This document shows, one piece after another, positions 22,791 to 31,651 of a stretch of 35,104 nt of DNA (its first letter is position 1; every line of letters starts with the position of its first letter). Both the position numbers and the translations under genes were made by a program. Below the pieces are notes generated by a model. That model searched no databases. It saw nothing but the letters and a program-made list of their open reading frames with translations, and had not been told where the DNA came from. This DNA comes from Virgibacillus senegalensis (GTDB lineage Bacteria; Bacillota; Bacilli; Bacillales; Amphibacillaceae): the NCBI RefSeq assembly GCF_000821245.2, contig NZ_LN611424.1:1270572-1305675 (forward strand), in the 5' to 3' direction.

Positions 22791-23171
22791 TTATCTGTTT
22801 TGATTGTTTCCGTCGACTTCTTCGACGAGATAACGTGCGGTCGGCTCAACCTCAAGACGCTCTTCCGGTATTGGTTTTCCTGACGATTCGCTGTAACCGT
22901 AAGTACCTTTATCGATTTTATCAAGCGCGTGTTCGACTTCACTCAATCTTTCTCGGGTTTGGGCATTCAGAGTGGCCGCCTTTTCGCGTTCGAACATTTC
23001 GGTTCCTAAATCAGCCGGGTGGTTGTCGTAGTTGGTAAACTCTCCGATAGAGTCATCGGGATATTCCTTATCCAGATTATAGCTGTCCGTATTTATTCCC
23101 AGTTCTTCTTGTGCCTCTTCTTTCATTTTTAACAATAGTTGTTTAAAGTGTTTTAATTTTTCTTGTTCCAT
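22791..23171 (-). CDS. DksA/TraR-like (YteA type) protein without zinc cysteines
   Basis: A 126-residue protein of the DksA/TraR superfamily, closest in pattern to the YteA sporulation-associated proteins. It has an N-terminal helix pair (FKQLLLKMKEEAQEEL), the usual NHPADLGTEMFEREK near residue 50-64, a second long helix with RLSEVEHALDKIDKGTYG, and the finger region SSGKPIPEERLEVEPTARYLVEE. Where zinc-finger members have cysteines this protein has none: the stretch reads GTYGYSESSGKPI. Start ATG at 23171 has AAAGGAG upstream. It lies 17 bases after menI on the same strand, so the two probably form an operon. Function is inferred only. Confidence 0.8.
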   Translation of the reverse strand: MEQEKLKHFKQLLLKMKEEAQEELGINTDSYNLDKEYPDDSIGEFTNYDNHPADLGTEMFEREKAATLNAQTRERLSEVEHALDKIDKGTYGYSESSGKPIPEERLEVEPTARYLVEEVDGNNQNR

Positions 23172-23188
23172 GTAACGTTTCTCCTTTC

Positions 23189-23581
23189 TTACTCAGGAGT
23201 TTTTATTGGTACCACTCCTACCGTACACCGGGAAACAGAAATCAGCCGGTCTTGTTCATCCACGATTTTAACGTCCCACACCATGGTCGTCTTGCCTCGA
23301 TGAAGGGGGGTAGCCCTGCCCGTAACGATTCCAGAACGCTTGCTTTTTATGTGGTTCGCATTAATCTCGATGCCGAAAATTTGCTGTTTGCCGGCATCGA
23401 TATTTAAAAAAGCTCCTATACTGGCTGCTGATTCTGCCAGTGCTACACTTGCCCCTCCATGTAAAAAGCCCATTGGCTGATGTGTGTTCTTGTTCACTGG
23501 CATGGTGATCTCCACCAACTCTTTCTCCTGAGTGATTACTTCCATTCCAAGTGTATCCATTAAGGTGTTTTCAAGATTCAT
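23189..23581 (-). CDS. menI: Hotdog-fold thioesterase, probable DHNA-CoA thioesterase MenI (YuxO-like)
   Basis: A 130-residue PaaI-type hotdog thioesterase. PMGFLHGGASVALAES near residues 36-51 carries the HGG motif and the catalytic Glu; TGRATPLHRGKTTMVWDVKI follows. B. subtilis YuxO and E. coli MenI hydrolyse 1,4-dihydroxy-2-naphthoyl-CoA in menaquinone synthesis, and the position between menA and men genes supports this role; a broader acyl-CoA hydrolase is possible. Start ATG at 23581 with AAAGGAAG upstream. The DksA-like gene follows 17 bases later. A palindrome CCCCA-N5-TGGGG lies about 20 bases upstream of the start region. Confidence 0.82.
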   Translation of the reverse strand: MNLENTLMDTLGMEVITQEKELVEITMPVNKNTHQPMGFLHGGASVALAESAASIGAFLNIDAGKQQIFGIEINANHIKSKRSGIVTGRATPLHRGKTTMVWDVKIVDEQDRLISVSRCTVGVVPIKTPE

Positions 23582-23684
23582 AGTAAACTTCCTTTGTATT
23601 TTATTTCCCCAGGATGTGGGGATGAAACGTACATTTTCTTCCTGCTGTTCGAAATGCCAATATTCCTGAATGCATGGCAGGCGA

Positions 23685-23719
23685 AATAAAAAAACGACAA
23701 GTCGTCAGCTTGTCGTTTC
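23685..23719 (-). terminator. Intrinsic terminator of menA
   Basis: On the minus strand AACGACAAG pairs with CTTGTCGTT around a 7-base loop, followed by a run of T residues. It separates menA from menI. Confidence 0.85.
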
Positions 23720-23730
23720 TCCGGTGTGTT

Positions 23731-24678
23731 TTACAAATGAAAGGGAAAGAAATATTCGATTAGCAATGACAACCCGAGCAATAATCCGAAAAAGGTGTTT
23801 GTCTGCGCGGTCGCTTTCATTGCCGGCATCATTTCCAAATTAACGGTTTTCCCTTTGAAGCCATTGACTGCTTTCGCTGCTTTTTTTAAGCCCAGCAGGG
23901 TGATGAAGGACCAAATTGGTAGAATGCCTGTGAATACATAGACAGCCATTAATAAATAGCTGGCTGCAAATAACGCTGCAAGCAGAGCTACTGCATTCTT
24001 TCTGCCGATTAAAATGGCGATGGTCTTTCTGCCGTTTTCCTTATCGCCTTCCAAGTCCCTAATGTTGTTCGACAGCATGATGGTGCCGATCAGGATCGCG
24101 ACAGGGATGGAAATCCATATAACTTCGCCAGTTACTTCCATTGTTTGAATAAAATAACTAATTCCGATAATGACTGTACCCATGAAGAAACCGGCAATCA
24201 ATTCCCCGAATGGAGTATATGCAATGGGATAAGGACCTCCTGTATATAAGTAGCCGCACAGCATGGAGACGATTCCGATTATGGCAATCCACCAGCTGGA
24301 TTCCAGACAAATATAGACACCGAGTAATATGGCTACGGCGAAGAAACCCAACGCCAAACGAAGTACCGTTTTGGGTGCGACTCCATCGCGGACAATGGTG
24401 CCACCGATTCCGACAGACTTTTCGTTGTCCAATCCTCTGACATAATCATAATATTCATTGAACATGTTCGTTGCTGCCTGGATCAGCATGGATGCTAGCA
24501 GCATTGCGGCAAACAACCATAAATTAATGGGAGCATGTAGCAATGCCGCCATCGTACCAACAAATACCGGTACAAACGAAGCGGTTAAAGTATGCGGGCG
24601 CAACAGTCGCCACCATACTTGGAACCCTGCTTTTTCGTTGAGTGCACTGCTGATTGCGTTTTTATCAAGGGACTGCAT
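23731..24678 (-). CDS. menA: 1,4-dihydroxy-2-naphthoate polyprenyltransferase MenA
   Basis: A 315-residue membrane prenyltransferase of the UbiA superfamily. It attaches the polyprenyl chain to 1,4-dihydroxy-2-naphthoate, the membrane step of menaquinone synthesis. The first Asp-rich motif NMFNEYYDYVRGLD is at residues 71-84 and the second NNIRDLEGDKENGR at about 204-217, and eight or nine hydrophobic segments are spread along the rest. Start ATG at 24678 with AAGGAGAG upstream. A TTGACA-17-TAAACT promoter lies at 24726-24754. It is divergent from menF and ends in its own terminator, so it is a single-gene unit. Confidence 0.95.
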   Translation of the reverse strand: MQSLDKNAISSALNEKAGFQVWWRLLRPHTLTASFVPVFVGTMAALLHAPINLWLFAAMLLASMLIQAATNMFNEYYDYVRGLDNEKSVGIGGTIVRDGVAPKTVLRLALGFFAVAILLGVYICLESSWWIAIIGIVSMLCGYLYTGGPYPIAYTPFGELIAGFFMGTVIIGISYFIQTMEVTGEVIWISIPVAILIGTIMLSNNIRDLEGDKENGRKTIAILIGRKNAVALLAALFAASYLLMAVYVFTGILPIWSFITLLGLKKAAKAVNGFKGKTVNLEMMPAMKATAQTNTFFGLLLGLSLLIEYFFPFHL

Positions 24679-24725
24679 ATGGTTCTCTCCTTACTTATGC
24701 CTTCAAATCGTGGTATATCATATTA

Positions 24726-24754
24726 AGTTTAGGGAAACGACAGGACGGTGTCAA
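24726..24754 (-). promoter_or_regulatory. Sigma-A promoter for menA
   Basis: On the minus strand TTGACA (24754-24749), a 17-base spacer and TAAACT (24731-24726), a perfect -35. Confidence 0.6.
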
Positions 24755-24794
24755 TTATCTATTATAATAATTTCCTAGGAATTAGTGGCAATTG

Positions 24795-24823
24795 TTGAGA
24801 AACGGGTAAAAAGAGAATAAAAT
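24795..24823 (+). promoter_or_regulatory. Candidate promoter for menFDHB
   Basis: TTGAGA (24795-24800), a 17-base spacer and TAAAAT (24818-24823). The resulting leader would be about 200 bases. Confidence 0.5.
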
Positions 24824-25027
24824 AGATAGTGGTTCGTAAGTATGCAATATAGACGTGAATACTTGCTTTTATGGGATAGAAGTTATATTTTTTATTAATG
24901 TGTCTATATATTGGAAAATGGATGCTGGATCGTGTCGATGGACGGGAGCTTGCATCTGTTCTTATTAGTTTTTTAGTTGGAAGAAATACTCATACTTTCT
25001 CCCTATAGGTATTGGAGGGTATCATAC
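24824..25027 (+). other. Long leader of the menFDHB operon
   Basis: About 200 bases without a reading frame on its own. It holds an inverted pair GTAAGTAT (24836-24843) / ATACTTGC (24859-24866, one mismatch) and an A+T-rich block around 24885-24915. No known riboswitch class recognised. A palindrome TTCCTAGGAA lies just upstream of the promoter near 24774-24783. Confidence 0.35.
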
Positions 25028-26419
25028 ATGATTCAAACAGAGATGAAGGAATTGGGACTTGCTGTCGAGGAGGCTGTGACTGCTGCCAGATCGAAACAGG
25101 CGCCCCAATTACTAAGCTATACAGAACCGGTGCCGCAAAGTGATCCGCTCTCTTTTTTTGCCAATGCATCGAACTTTGATGGAGGCCGGCTTTTTTGGGA
25201 AAATGCTGCAGGCACTCTTATCCTGGCAGGAGCAGGTGAAGCCTATATTTTAAAGGCTGACGGAAACAATCGATTCGAAGTGATCGAGCGTCAATGGAAG
25301 GAAATGCTCGAACAAGCAATGATTCATAATCCTCAGCGTAAACCTGGAACGGGTCCGATTGCCTTTGGAGGATTTTCTTTTGATCCGGCCAAAGCAGCTA
25401 CGTCTCTTTGGGAGTCATTTCCCAGCAGTAAACTTCGAATCCCGGCATATCTGCTCACGGTGGTAGACGGAAAGCAATACTTAACGAGCAATGTCGTTAT
25501 AATGCAGAACGATCGCTCAGCGGAAATTGAACAACGTCTGGAAGAAGACAAGCGCTTGCTGTTGTCTCCTGCAGTATTGCCAGAGAGTCCTCATATCAAC
25601 GTAAAAAAAGAAGTGGAACCTGAAGCATGGAAAGAACTCGTAAGCAAGGCGACTGAAACAATCAAACAAGGGGAAGCAGAAAAAATCGTTCTAGCCCGGG
25701 AGCTGCGGGTACAGTTTTTAGATAAAGCGAATGTCGCGCCAGTCTTAAAAGCACTTACAACCCAACAGACAAACAGTTATATTTTCGCCTTTGAAAGCGG
25801 GGAGGACTGCTTTTTAGGCGCAACGCCGGAACGATTGGTGAAACTAGAAGACAAAAAACTGCTGTCAACGTGTCTCGCCGGGACTGCACCAAGAGGAACA
25901 ACTGATGCAGAAGATGAGCGGATCGGCCAGCAGCTTCTGGCCGATGAAAAAAACCGCAGCGAGCATCAGTTTGTGGTGGAAATGATTAAAAAGGCAGTTT
26001 CAGCATGTTGTGAACAAGTACGGGTTCCCGGTGAACCTGTATTGTATCCGCTGAAAAACTTACAGCATCTCTATACACCGGTAGAAGCAGTGCTGCATGA
26101 TGGTTATACGATTCTTGATATCGTAAAGCGGCTTCACCCGACACCGGCATTGGGTGGACTGCCTAATGAAGAGTCCGTTGCATTCATCCGTAACTATGAA
26201 CGCTTGGATCGTGGCTGGTACGGCGCGCCGATCGGTTGGATGGATGCTTATCAAAACGGGGAGTTCGCTGTTGCCATCCGTTCGGCACTGATTCAGGGTG
26301 ATCATGCTTCCTTGTTTGCCGGATGCGGGGTTGTCAGAGACTCGGATCCGGAAGAAGAATATCAGGAAACGAATATAAAATTTACACCAATGCTGTCTGT
26401 TTTAGGAGGACAATCATGA
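25028..26419 (+). CDS. menF: Isochorismate synthase MenF
   Basis: A 463-residue chorismate-utilising enzyme that converts chorismate to isochorismate, the first step of menaquinone synthesis. The C-terminal chorismate-binding domain shows AEKIVLAREL (general-base Lys near 218), FLGATPERLVKL, STCLAGTAPRG, then HPTPALGG and YGAPIGWMD; the last two are typical of isochorismate synthases. I chose ATG at 25028 with GGAGGG upstream; the frame is open 51 bases further back, but without a good site. Stop and menD start overlap (ATGA at 26416-26419), indicating translational coupling. A siderophore-type enzyme (DhbC) is excluded by the menD neighbour. Confidence 0.95.
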   Translation: MIQTEMKELGLAVEEAVTAARSKQAPQLLSYTEPVPQSDPLSFFANASNFDGGRLFWENAAGTLILAGAGEAYILKADGNNRFEVIERQWKEMLEQAMIHNPQRKPGTGPIAFGGFSFDPAKAATSLWESFPSSKLRIPAYLLTVVDGKQYLTSNVVIMQNDRSAEIEQRLEEDKRLLLSPAVLPESPHINVKKEVEPEAWKELVSKATETIKQGEAEKIVLARELRVQFLDKANVAPVLKALTTQQTNSYIFAFESGEDCFLGATPERLVKLEDKKLLSTCLAGTAPRGTTDAEDERIGQQLLADEKNRSEHQFVVEMIKKAVSACCEQVRVPGEPVLYPLKNLQHLYTPVEAVLHDGYTILDIVKRLHPTPALGGLPNEESVAFIRNYERLDRGWYGAPIGWMDAYQNGEFAVAIRSALIQGDHASLFAGCGVVRDSDPEEEYQETNIKFTPMLSVLGGQS

Positions 26420-28161
26420 GTTATACGGAAGCTTTGACTAGATATACCGCTAATTTTGTAGACGAACTTTATCAAAACGGATTGAAAGATGTGGTGATTT
26501 CACCAGGTTCACGCTCTACTCCGCTTGCTGTCACTTTTGCAGAGCATCCTCATATTCAACATTGGGTAAACATGGATGAGCGGTCTGCCGCTTTCTTTGC
26601 ACTCGGCATGGCCAAGCAGCAAAACAAACCAGTTGCAATCGTATGTACCTCAGGAACAGCAGCGGCCAATTATTTTCCAGCGATTGTTGAAGCCTACTAT
26701 AGCCGTGTACCTCTGGTCGTGCTCACGGCAGATCGCCCGCATGAACTTCGCGATGTCGGAGCACCGCAAGCAATCGAACAAATCGGAATGTATGGAAAAT
26801 ACGTAAAATGGTTTCAGGAAATGGCGCTTCCAGAGCAAACGCCTGCCATGCTGCAATATGGACGAAGTAAAGCAGCAAGAGCATATCATACGGCGTTTGA
26901 AGGGAATCCAGGACCAGTTCACTTGAATTTTCCTTACCGAGAGCCATTAATGCCTGATTTTTCCCTGGATAATATTTGGGGTACCAATAAAAGCATGTCT
27001 TTTCATGAGACCTTCACCGGTGAAAAGAGATTGGATTCACACCAGCTGGATAAGCTGCTTGAACAATTGGCTGCCCACCAAAAAGGCTTGCTCGTCTGTG
27101 GTCCTCAGTTTGATACGCAATTGGCGGAAGCGATTTGCGGGTTGGCAGAAAAGTGGCAAATTCCACTTTTAGCCGATCCGTTGTCACAGTTGAGGGCTGG
27201 ACAGCACGCCAAAACCAACATGATGGAAAGCTATGATACTATTTTAAAAAGCAAGCAGGTTAGGGATCGGCTCCACCCGGACTTTATCATACGGTTTGGG
27301 GCGATGCCTGTTTCCAAGCCGTATTTGCTGTTTGTCAAAGAGCATCCGGAAATGGAACATTTTGTTGTTGAATCATCTCATGGTTATCGGGAGCCCGCAG
27401 GTACAGCGGCACAATTTGTTTATGCTGATCCAATCCGCCTGTGTCAGGATTTAATGGATCATGAAGAGGCGCCTGCTTATGATCAGCAATGGCTCGAAAC
27501 TTGGAAAGCAATGAACAAGACAGCCAAAGCTCAGCTTTTAGAGGAAAATCCCGACTCAGCTTTAACCGAAGGCCATACAGTGAAACAGCTTGCGGAGGCT
27601 ATGCCGGAGCAAAGTACGATTTTTGTAGGCAATAGTATGCCCATTCGTGATATGGATACCTTTTTTATGGCCACGCCGAAATCGATCCGGGTACTGGGAA
27701 ATAGAGGTGCCAATGGCATTGACGGTACCACTTCCTCTGCCTTAGGTGCGGCTGCCCATGGAGAAAAAGTGACACTGTTATCAGGCGACGTAACCTTTTT
27801 CCATGATCTCACCGGGTTGATGTCTGCCAAACAGTATCAGCTTAACTTAACTGTGGTGCTTATCAACAATAACGGCGGCGGGATTTTCTCTTTCTTGCCC
27901 CAGGCAGGGCAGACTGGCCATTTCGAAACGATTTTCGGTACACCGTTGGATATGGATTTTCAATATGTCAGTGCCTTGTATGAAGGGAAGTATGTAAAGC
28001 CCGAGACATGGGACGACTTACGGCAGGCGCTTGCTGCCAGTTATCAGCACAACGGGCTTTCTATTATTGAGGTTCAAACAAATCGGCAGGAAAACGTGGA
28101 ATGGCATCGGAAAAAGTGGGATGACATTGAACGCCGTTTGTTAGATTATCTTGGCAGGTGA
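26416..28161 (+). CDS. menD: SEPHCHC synthase MenD
   Basis: A 581-residue thiamine-diphosphate enzyme that joins isochorismate and 2-oxoglutarate to give 2-succinyl-5-enolpyruvyl-6-hydroxy-3-cyclohexene-1-carboxylate. Seen: SPGSRSTPLAVTFAEHP and the N-terminal Glu-containing ERSAAFFALGMAK, CTSGTAAANYFPA, TADRPHELRD, GNRGANGIDGTTSSALG, and the ThDP/Mg site with LLSGDVTFFHDLTG and NNNGGGIFSFLPQ. The start ATG at 26416 overlaps the menF stop and follows AGGAGGAC; the longer frame from 26323 overlaps menF coding sequence. The stop codon overlaps the possible menH starts. Confidence 0.96.
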   Translation: MSYTEALTRYTANFVDELYQNGLKDVVISPGSRSTPLAVTFAEHPHIQHWVNMDERSAAFFALGMAKQQNKPVAIVCTSGTAAANYFPAIVEAYYSRVPLVVLTADRPHELRDVGAPQAIEQIGMYGKYVKWFQEMALPEQTPAMLQYGRSKAARAYHTAFEGNPGPVHLNFPYREPLMPDFSLDNIWGTNKSMSFHETFTGEKRLDSHQLDKLLEQLAAHQKGLLVCGPQFDTQLAEAICGLAEKWQIPLLADPLSQLRAGQHAKTNMMESYDTILKSKQVRDRLHPDFIIRFGAMPVSKPYLLFVKEHPEMEHFVVESSHGYREPAGTAAQFVYADPIRLCQDLMDHEEAPAYDQQWLETWKAMNKTAKAQLLEENPDSALTEGHTVKQLAEAMPEQSTIFVGNSMPIRDMDTFFMATPKSIRVLGNRGANGIDGTTSSALGAAAHGEKVTLLSGDVTFFHDLTGLMSAKQYQLNLTVVLINNNGGGIFSFLPQAGQTGHFETIFGTPLDMDFQYVSALYEGKYVKPETWDDLRQALAASYQHNGLSIIEVQTNRQENVEWHRKKWDDIERRLLDYLGR

Positions 28162-28166
28162 TGACC

Positions 28167-28979
28167 ATGTACTATACGGTTGGCTCGAAAAAATATTGGA
28201 TGGAAGAAGTCGGAGAAGGTCCTCCTTTGTTACTGCTCCACGGTTTTACCGGCAGTAGTGGAGGATGGCAGCAATATGCCGATAAATGGAAGAATGAATT
28301 TCGTGTATTGATGTTGGACTTGCCTGGTCATGGTAAGACGAAGGTACCAGGCCCCATCCGAATGGAAGATTTCTGCGAGGACTTGGAACAACTGCTGGAC
28401 ATGCTTTCTCTTACAAAAGTGCACCTGCTTGGCTACTCTCTTGGTGGAAGGACGGCGCTTTCCTTTACGGTATTGAAACCAGAGCGCGTTCAGGCACTTG
28501 TCCTGGAAAGTGCATCGCCCGGACTCAGTTCACCTGATGAACAACTTGCACGGCAGACCAAAGATGAAGCACTTGCCGAAAGAATTATCGAAGAAGGGCT
28601 GACATCGTTCGTGGATTATTGGCAGGAACTTCCTTTGTTTGAATCACAAACCAAACTTCCTGACTCCGTCAAAGAACGGATACGGAAAGAACGGCTCAGT
28701 CAGACGGAGCGAGGTTTAGCTGACTCTTTAACCGGCATGGGAACTGGGGCACAGCCCTCCTGGTGGGGAGAGTTGGGATCTGTTAGTCACCCTGTTTTAT
28801 TGATGGCAGGCGAAATAGATCGGAAGTTTGTCAACATTGCAGAGGAGATGCATGAAAGCTTGCAGAACAGTAATTTGGAAATCGTTCCGCTATCCGGTCA
28901 TGCAATTCATGTGGAGCAACCGCAAAAATTTGATACAATAGTACAGGAATTCTTATTAAAAAGTGTTCTAGGAGGATAA
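28167..28979 (+). CDS. menH: SHCHC synthase MenH (alpha/beta hydrolase fold)
   Basis: A 270-residue alpha/beta-hydrolase-fold lyase that eliminates pyruvate from SEPHCHC in menaquinone synthesis. The oxyanion region is LLHGFTGSSGGW, the nucleophile elbow GYSLGG places Ser91, the acid is D218 (GEIDRK) and the base H245 (SGHAIH). The arginine/lysine-rich RIRKERLSQTERGLADSL stretch in the cap is typical for MenH. Starts at 28158 (GTG), 28161 (ATG) and 28167 (ATG) are possible; I favour 28167 because AGGTGATG then lies at the right distance, although 28161 would couple to the menD stop by overlap. A 107-base gap leads to menB. Confidence 0.92.
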   Translation: MYYTVGSKKYWMEEVGEGPPLLLLHGFTGSSGGWQQYADKWKNEFRVLMLDLPGHGKTKVPGPIRMEDFCEDLEQLLDMLSLTKVHLLGYSLGGRTALSFTVLKPERVQALVLESASPGLSSPDEQLARQTKDEALAERIIEEGLTSFVDYWQELPLFESQTKLPDSVKERIRKERLSQTERGLADSLTGMGTGAQPSWWGELGSVSHPVLLMAGEIDRKFVNIAEEMHESLQNSNLEIVPLSGHAIHVEQPQKFDTIVQEFLLKSVLGG

Positions 28980-29086
28980 AAGTCGGAGAATCCAGCGATT
29001 TTGCCAGTTTTGGCGATCTTGCGAAATCCGGTAGTCTTCCACAAAGTAAGAAAACTAACACATATTTTTGAATGGAGGTTATACTT

Positions 29087-29905
29087 ATGGCAATTGAATG
29101 GGTTACAGAAAGGGAATATGAAGATATTCTTTATGAATCTTATAATGGGATTGCAAAAATTACGATCAATCGACCAGAAGTACGGAATGCATTCCGTCCG
29201 GAAACAACCAATGAATTGATCGACGCATTTACGCGTGCGCGTGATAACTCCAACATCGGGGTCATCGTTTTAGCAGGAGCAGGAGATGAAGCTTTCTGTG
29301 CAGGAGGAGATCAAAAAGTACGCGGGCATGGTGGATACGTCGGCGAGGACCAAATCCCACGATTGAATGTGCTTGATTTACAACGTTTGATCCGCGTCAT
29401 CCCTAAACCGGTAGTAGCGATGGTATCAGGATATGCCATTGGTGGCGGACATGTCTTGCATGTTGTATGTGATTTGACGATTGCTGCCGATAACGCCGTG
29501 TTTGGCCAGACAGGACCGAAGGTAGGAAGCTTCGATGCTGGATATGGTGCCGGTCTGTTGGCGAGAATTGTCGGACATAAAAAGGCAAGGGAAATTTGGT
29601 ATCTATGCCGCCAGTACAGTGCCAAAGAAGCCGAAGAAATGGGCTTGGTCAATACCGTTGTGCCATTGGAAAAACTTGAAGAAGAAACTGTACAATGGTG
29701 TCAGGAAATGTTGGAGAAATCGCCAACCGCATTACGTTTCTTGAAAGCTTCTTTCAACGCGGATACAGATGGACTAGCTGGCTTGCAGCAAATGGGTGGA
29801 GACGCAACCTTGCTGTATTACACAACAGATGAAGCGAAGGAAGGAAGAGACGCCTTCAAAGAAAAGCGCAATCCAGACTTCAAACAATTCCCGCGTTTCC
29901 CTTAA
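29087..29905 (+). CDS. menB: 1,4-dihydroxy-2-naphthoyl-CoA synthase MenB
   Basis: A 272-residue crotonase-fold enzyme that closes the second ring of 1,4-dihydroxy-2-naphthoyl-CoA from o-succinylbenzoyl-CoA. Seen: [16 protein letters not shown] near the start, [37 protein letters not shown], and [15 protein letters not shown]. The glycine in QTGPKVG marks the bicarbonate-using subclass as I know it. Length and C-terminal [13 protein letters not shown] are typical. Start ATG at 29087 with GGAGG seven bases upstream. A strong terminator follows. menE and menC, usually next in B. subtilis, are missing from this window. Confidence 0.96.
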   Translation: MAIEWVTEREYEDILYESYNGIAKITINRPEVRNAFRPETTNELIDAFTRARDNSNIGVIVLAGAGDEAFCAGGDQKVRGHGGYVGEDQIPRLNVLDLQRLIRVIPKPVVAMVSGYAIGGGHVLHVVCDLTIAADNAVFGQTGPKVGSFDAGYGAGLLARIVGHKKAREIWYLCRQYSAKEAEEMGLVNTVVPLEKLEEETVQWCQEMLEKSPTALRFLKASFNADTDGLAGLQQMGGDATLLYYTTDEAKEGRDAFKEKRNPDFKQFPRFP

Positions 29906-29917
29906 TATGAATTTGTC

Positions 29918-29954
29918 GTTAAACCTGAAGCATCTTTTGCTTCAGGTTTTTTCG
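29918..29954 (+). terminator. Intrinsic terminator of menFDHB
   Basis: AAACCTGAAGC pairs with GCTTCAGGTTT around a 7-base loop, followed by TTT, just past the menB stop. Confidence 0.9.
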
Positions 29955-29987
29955 TTTTGCTGAAACCTGTGGCTTTTTGCGACCGTT

Positions 29988-30015
29988 TTGTCATGATTGC
30001 AATATCCACTATGAT
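29988..30015 (+). promoter_or_regulatory. Candidate promoter for the FAD oxidoreductase
   Basis: TTGTCA (29988-29993), a 16-base spacer and TATGAT (30010-30015), 50 bases before the ATG. Confidence 0.5.
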
Positions 30016-30065
30016 GCGGATAATCTTTCAGCAATCCGCTTATTCTATCAGTGAGGTGAAAAATA

Positions 30066-31409
30066 ATGGAATGGGATGTAGTGATTGCAGGTGCCGGATT
30101 GGCTGGGTTATCCTGCGGATTGGAATTGTCCTTGCAAGGCAAAAAAGTGTTGATTCTCGAAGCAGATCCAGTTGTCGGTGGACGTTGTTCCAACTGGAAT
30201 GACGGCGGTATGGCAGTGGAGTCCGGCTTCCATCGTTTCATTGGTTACTACAAAGCACTTCCTTCACTACTCAGAAAAGCCGGTGTAAATCCTGATGAAA
30301 TGCTTACATGGGAAGAAAAGATTGATGTATTAATCAAAGGCAAAAATAAAAAGTTGGTTCTCGGAATTGCTCCCATCCATGGATTTATTAAAATGATAAG
30401 AGGAATTACTGGGAATCAGGATGTTTTGACGATGAGGGATAAACTATCCCTTGTCCCATTTTTTCTTCATGGCTACAAAGATTATTTATTACGGCCGGGT
30501 AAATTGGATCATTACAGTATTAAAGCATACGCCGATAGGCATGGTGTTACCGATGCTGCTTTTGATTACTTATTGATTCCTTTAAGTTCGGGAATATATT
30601 TTTTACCTCCGGATCGGTATTCGGCATATGTTTTCTTTGGTTTGTTTGCACCTGCTATCCCAAAATTTTATAAAATGCGGATCGGTGCATTTCTGGGTGG
30701 AATGACTGATGTGATGTGTCAACCAATTGCCGACAAAATAATCGAATTGGGCGGATCCATCCAAACAGGTGAAAAGGTGACCGGAATACTCATGGACGAT
30801 CTGGGGAAAATCTCTGGAGTACAAGGCACCAATCGCAAAAAATATCGCGCCAGGCAAGTGGTGGTAGCTACATCGCTCGTTGGAGCAAAGCAGATTCTCT
30901 CGTCGTACAAAGATCATCCTTCGTTATCCAACCTTTTTAAACTGCCTATGATGCCTGCGGCAACTTTTCAAATCGAACTCGACAAGCCAGCATTGGAAAA
31001 AGACATCACTACGTTTGGTCCCAAAACCATCCTTGCCAGTTTTGCTGAACAGTCCAGAACGACTTTCAGAGAAAGTGAAGGGCGGTTATCAATCATTCTG
31101 ACTCCCCCTGAGAGGTTTTTGGAAATGGAAGCAGAAGAGACATTGAAACGTGTAATAGCCGATTTTCAAACACTTGGTATCCATCTGAATGGCAAGGTGA
31201 AAGACTATCGCCAAATCAACCATCCAGAGGATTTTTACAGCTTGGCACCGGGAAACGATGCTTTACGCCCTGACCAACAAACCTCGATAGAAGGATTGAT
31301 CCTTGCGGGTGATTACACAAAACAGCCATTTTTCTCCACCATGGAAGGGGCGGTTGTCTCTGGCCAAAAAGCTGCAGCTTTGACTCTAAAAGCGTTGGAG
31401 AAAGGCTAG
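30066..31409 (+). CDS. FAD-dependent oxidoreductase, phytoene/zeta-carotene desaturase-like
   Basis: A 447-residue flavin amine-oxidase-superfamily protein. GAGLAGLSCGLEL (residues 9-21) and EADPVVGGRCSNW form the FAD site, and AGDYTKQPFFSTMEGAVVSG near the C-terminus gives the second FAD site. The last motif is very like that of the plant and cyanobacterial desaturases (PDS/ZDS, CrtP type) and of hydroxysqualene dehydroxylase-like relatives, rather than bacterial CrtI. The substrate is not readable. No other carotenoid, squalene or hopanoid gene lies near. Start ATG at 30066 with GAGGTG. It has its own promoter and lies behind the menB terminator, so linkage to menaquinone genes may be incidental. 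Confidence 0.8.
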   Translation: MEWDVVIAGAGLAGLSCGLELSLQGKKVLILEADPVVGGRCSNWNDGGMAVESGFHRFIGYYKALPSLLRKAGVNPDEMLTWEEKIDVLIKGKNKKLVLGIAPIHGFIKMIRGITGNQDVLTMRDKLSLVPFFLHGYKDYLLRPGKLDHYSIKAYADRHGVTDAAFDYLLIPLSSGIYFLPPDRYSAYVFFGLFAPAIPKFYKMRIGAFLGGMTDVMCQPIADKIIELGGSIQTGEKVTGILMDDLGKISGVQGTNRKKYRARQVVVATSLVGAKQILSSYKDHPSLSNLFKLPMMPAATFQIELDKPALEKDITTFGPKTILASFAEQSRTTFRESEGRLSIILTPPERFLEMEAEETLKRVIADFQTLGIHLNGKVKDYRQINHPEDFYSLAPGNDALRPDQQTSIEGLILAGDYTKQPFFSTMEGAVVSGQKAAALTLKALEKG

Positions 31410-31651
31410 AGGATGCTCATGGTGGGCATATTCTGACTCTTCCAAGTGGGGCGAAGAAAAAATCGGCCACTTTCTTTCAGCTGAATCAGTGACTTCCAAT
31501 CCTGTCGTGGGTTGTTAGGCAGACACGTTGGATGTGGTGCGGTATTCTGGACATTCTGTGTGATAAGCGATTACGATAAAAAGGGGAGATCCTAAACCAA
31601 TAAGGGTGAGGGAAAAGAATTTATTCCATTTACTTAGAAGGGGATGAAAAA

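Noticed and set aside
28980-29070. Coding-like frame between menH and menB
   Set aside because: It has no start codon, and a 90-base frame is too short to support a gene.
31410-31651. Search for a promoter or riboswitch ahead of the YhfK-like gene
   Set aside because: No box pair at correct spacing and no known RNA motif.
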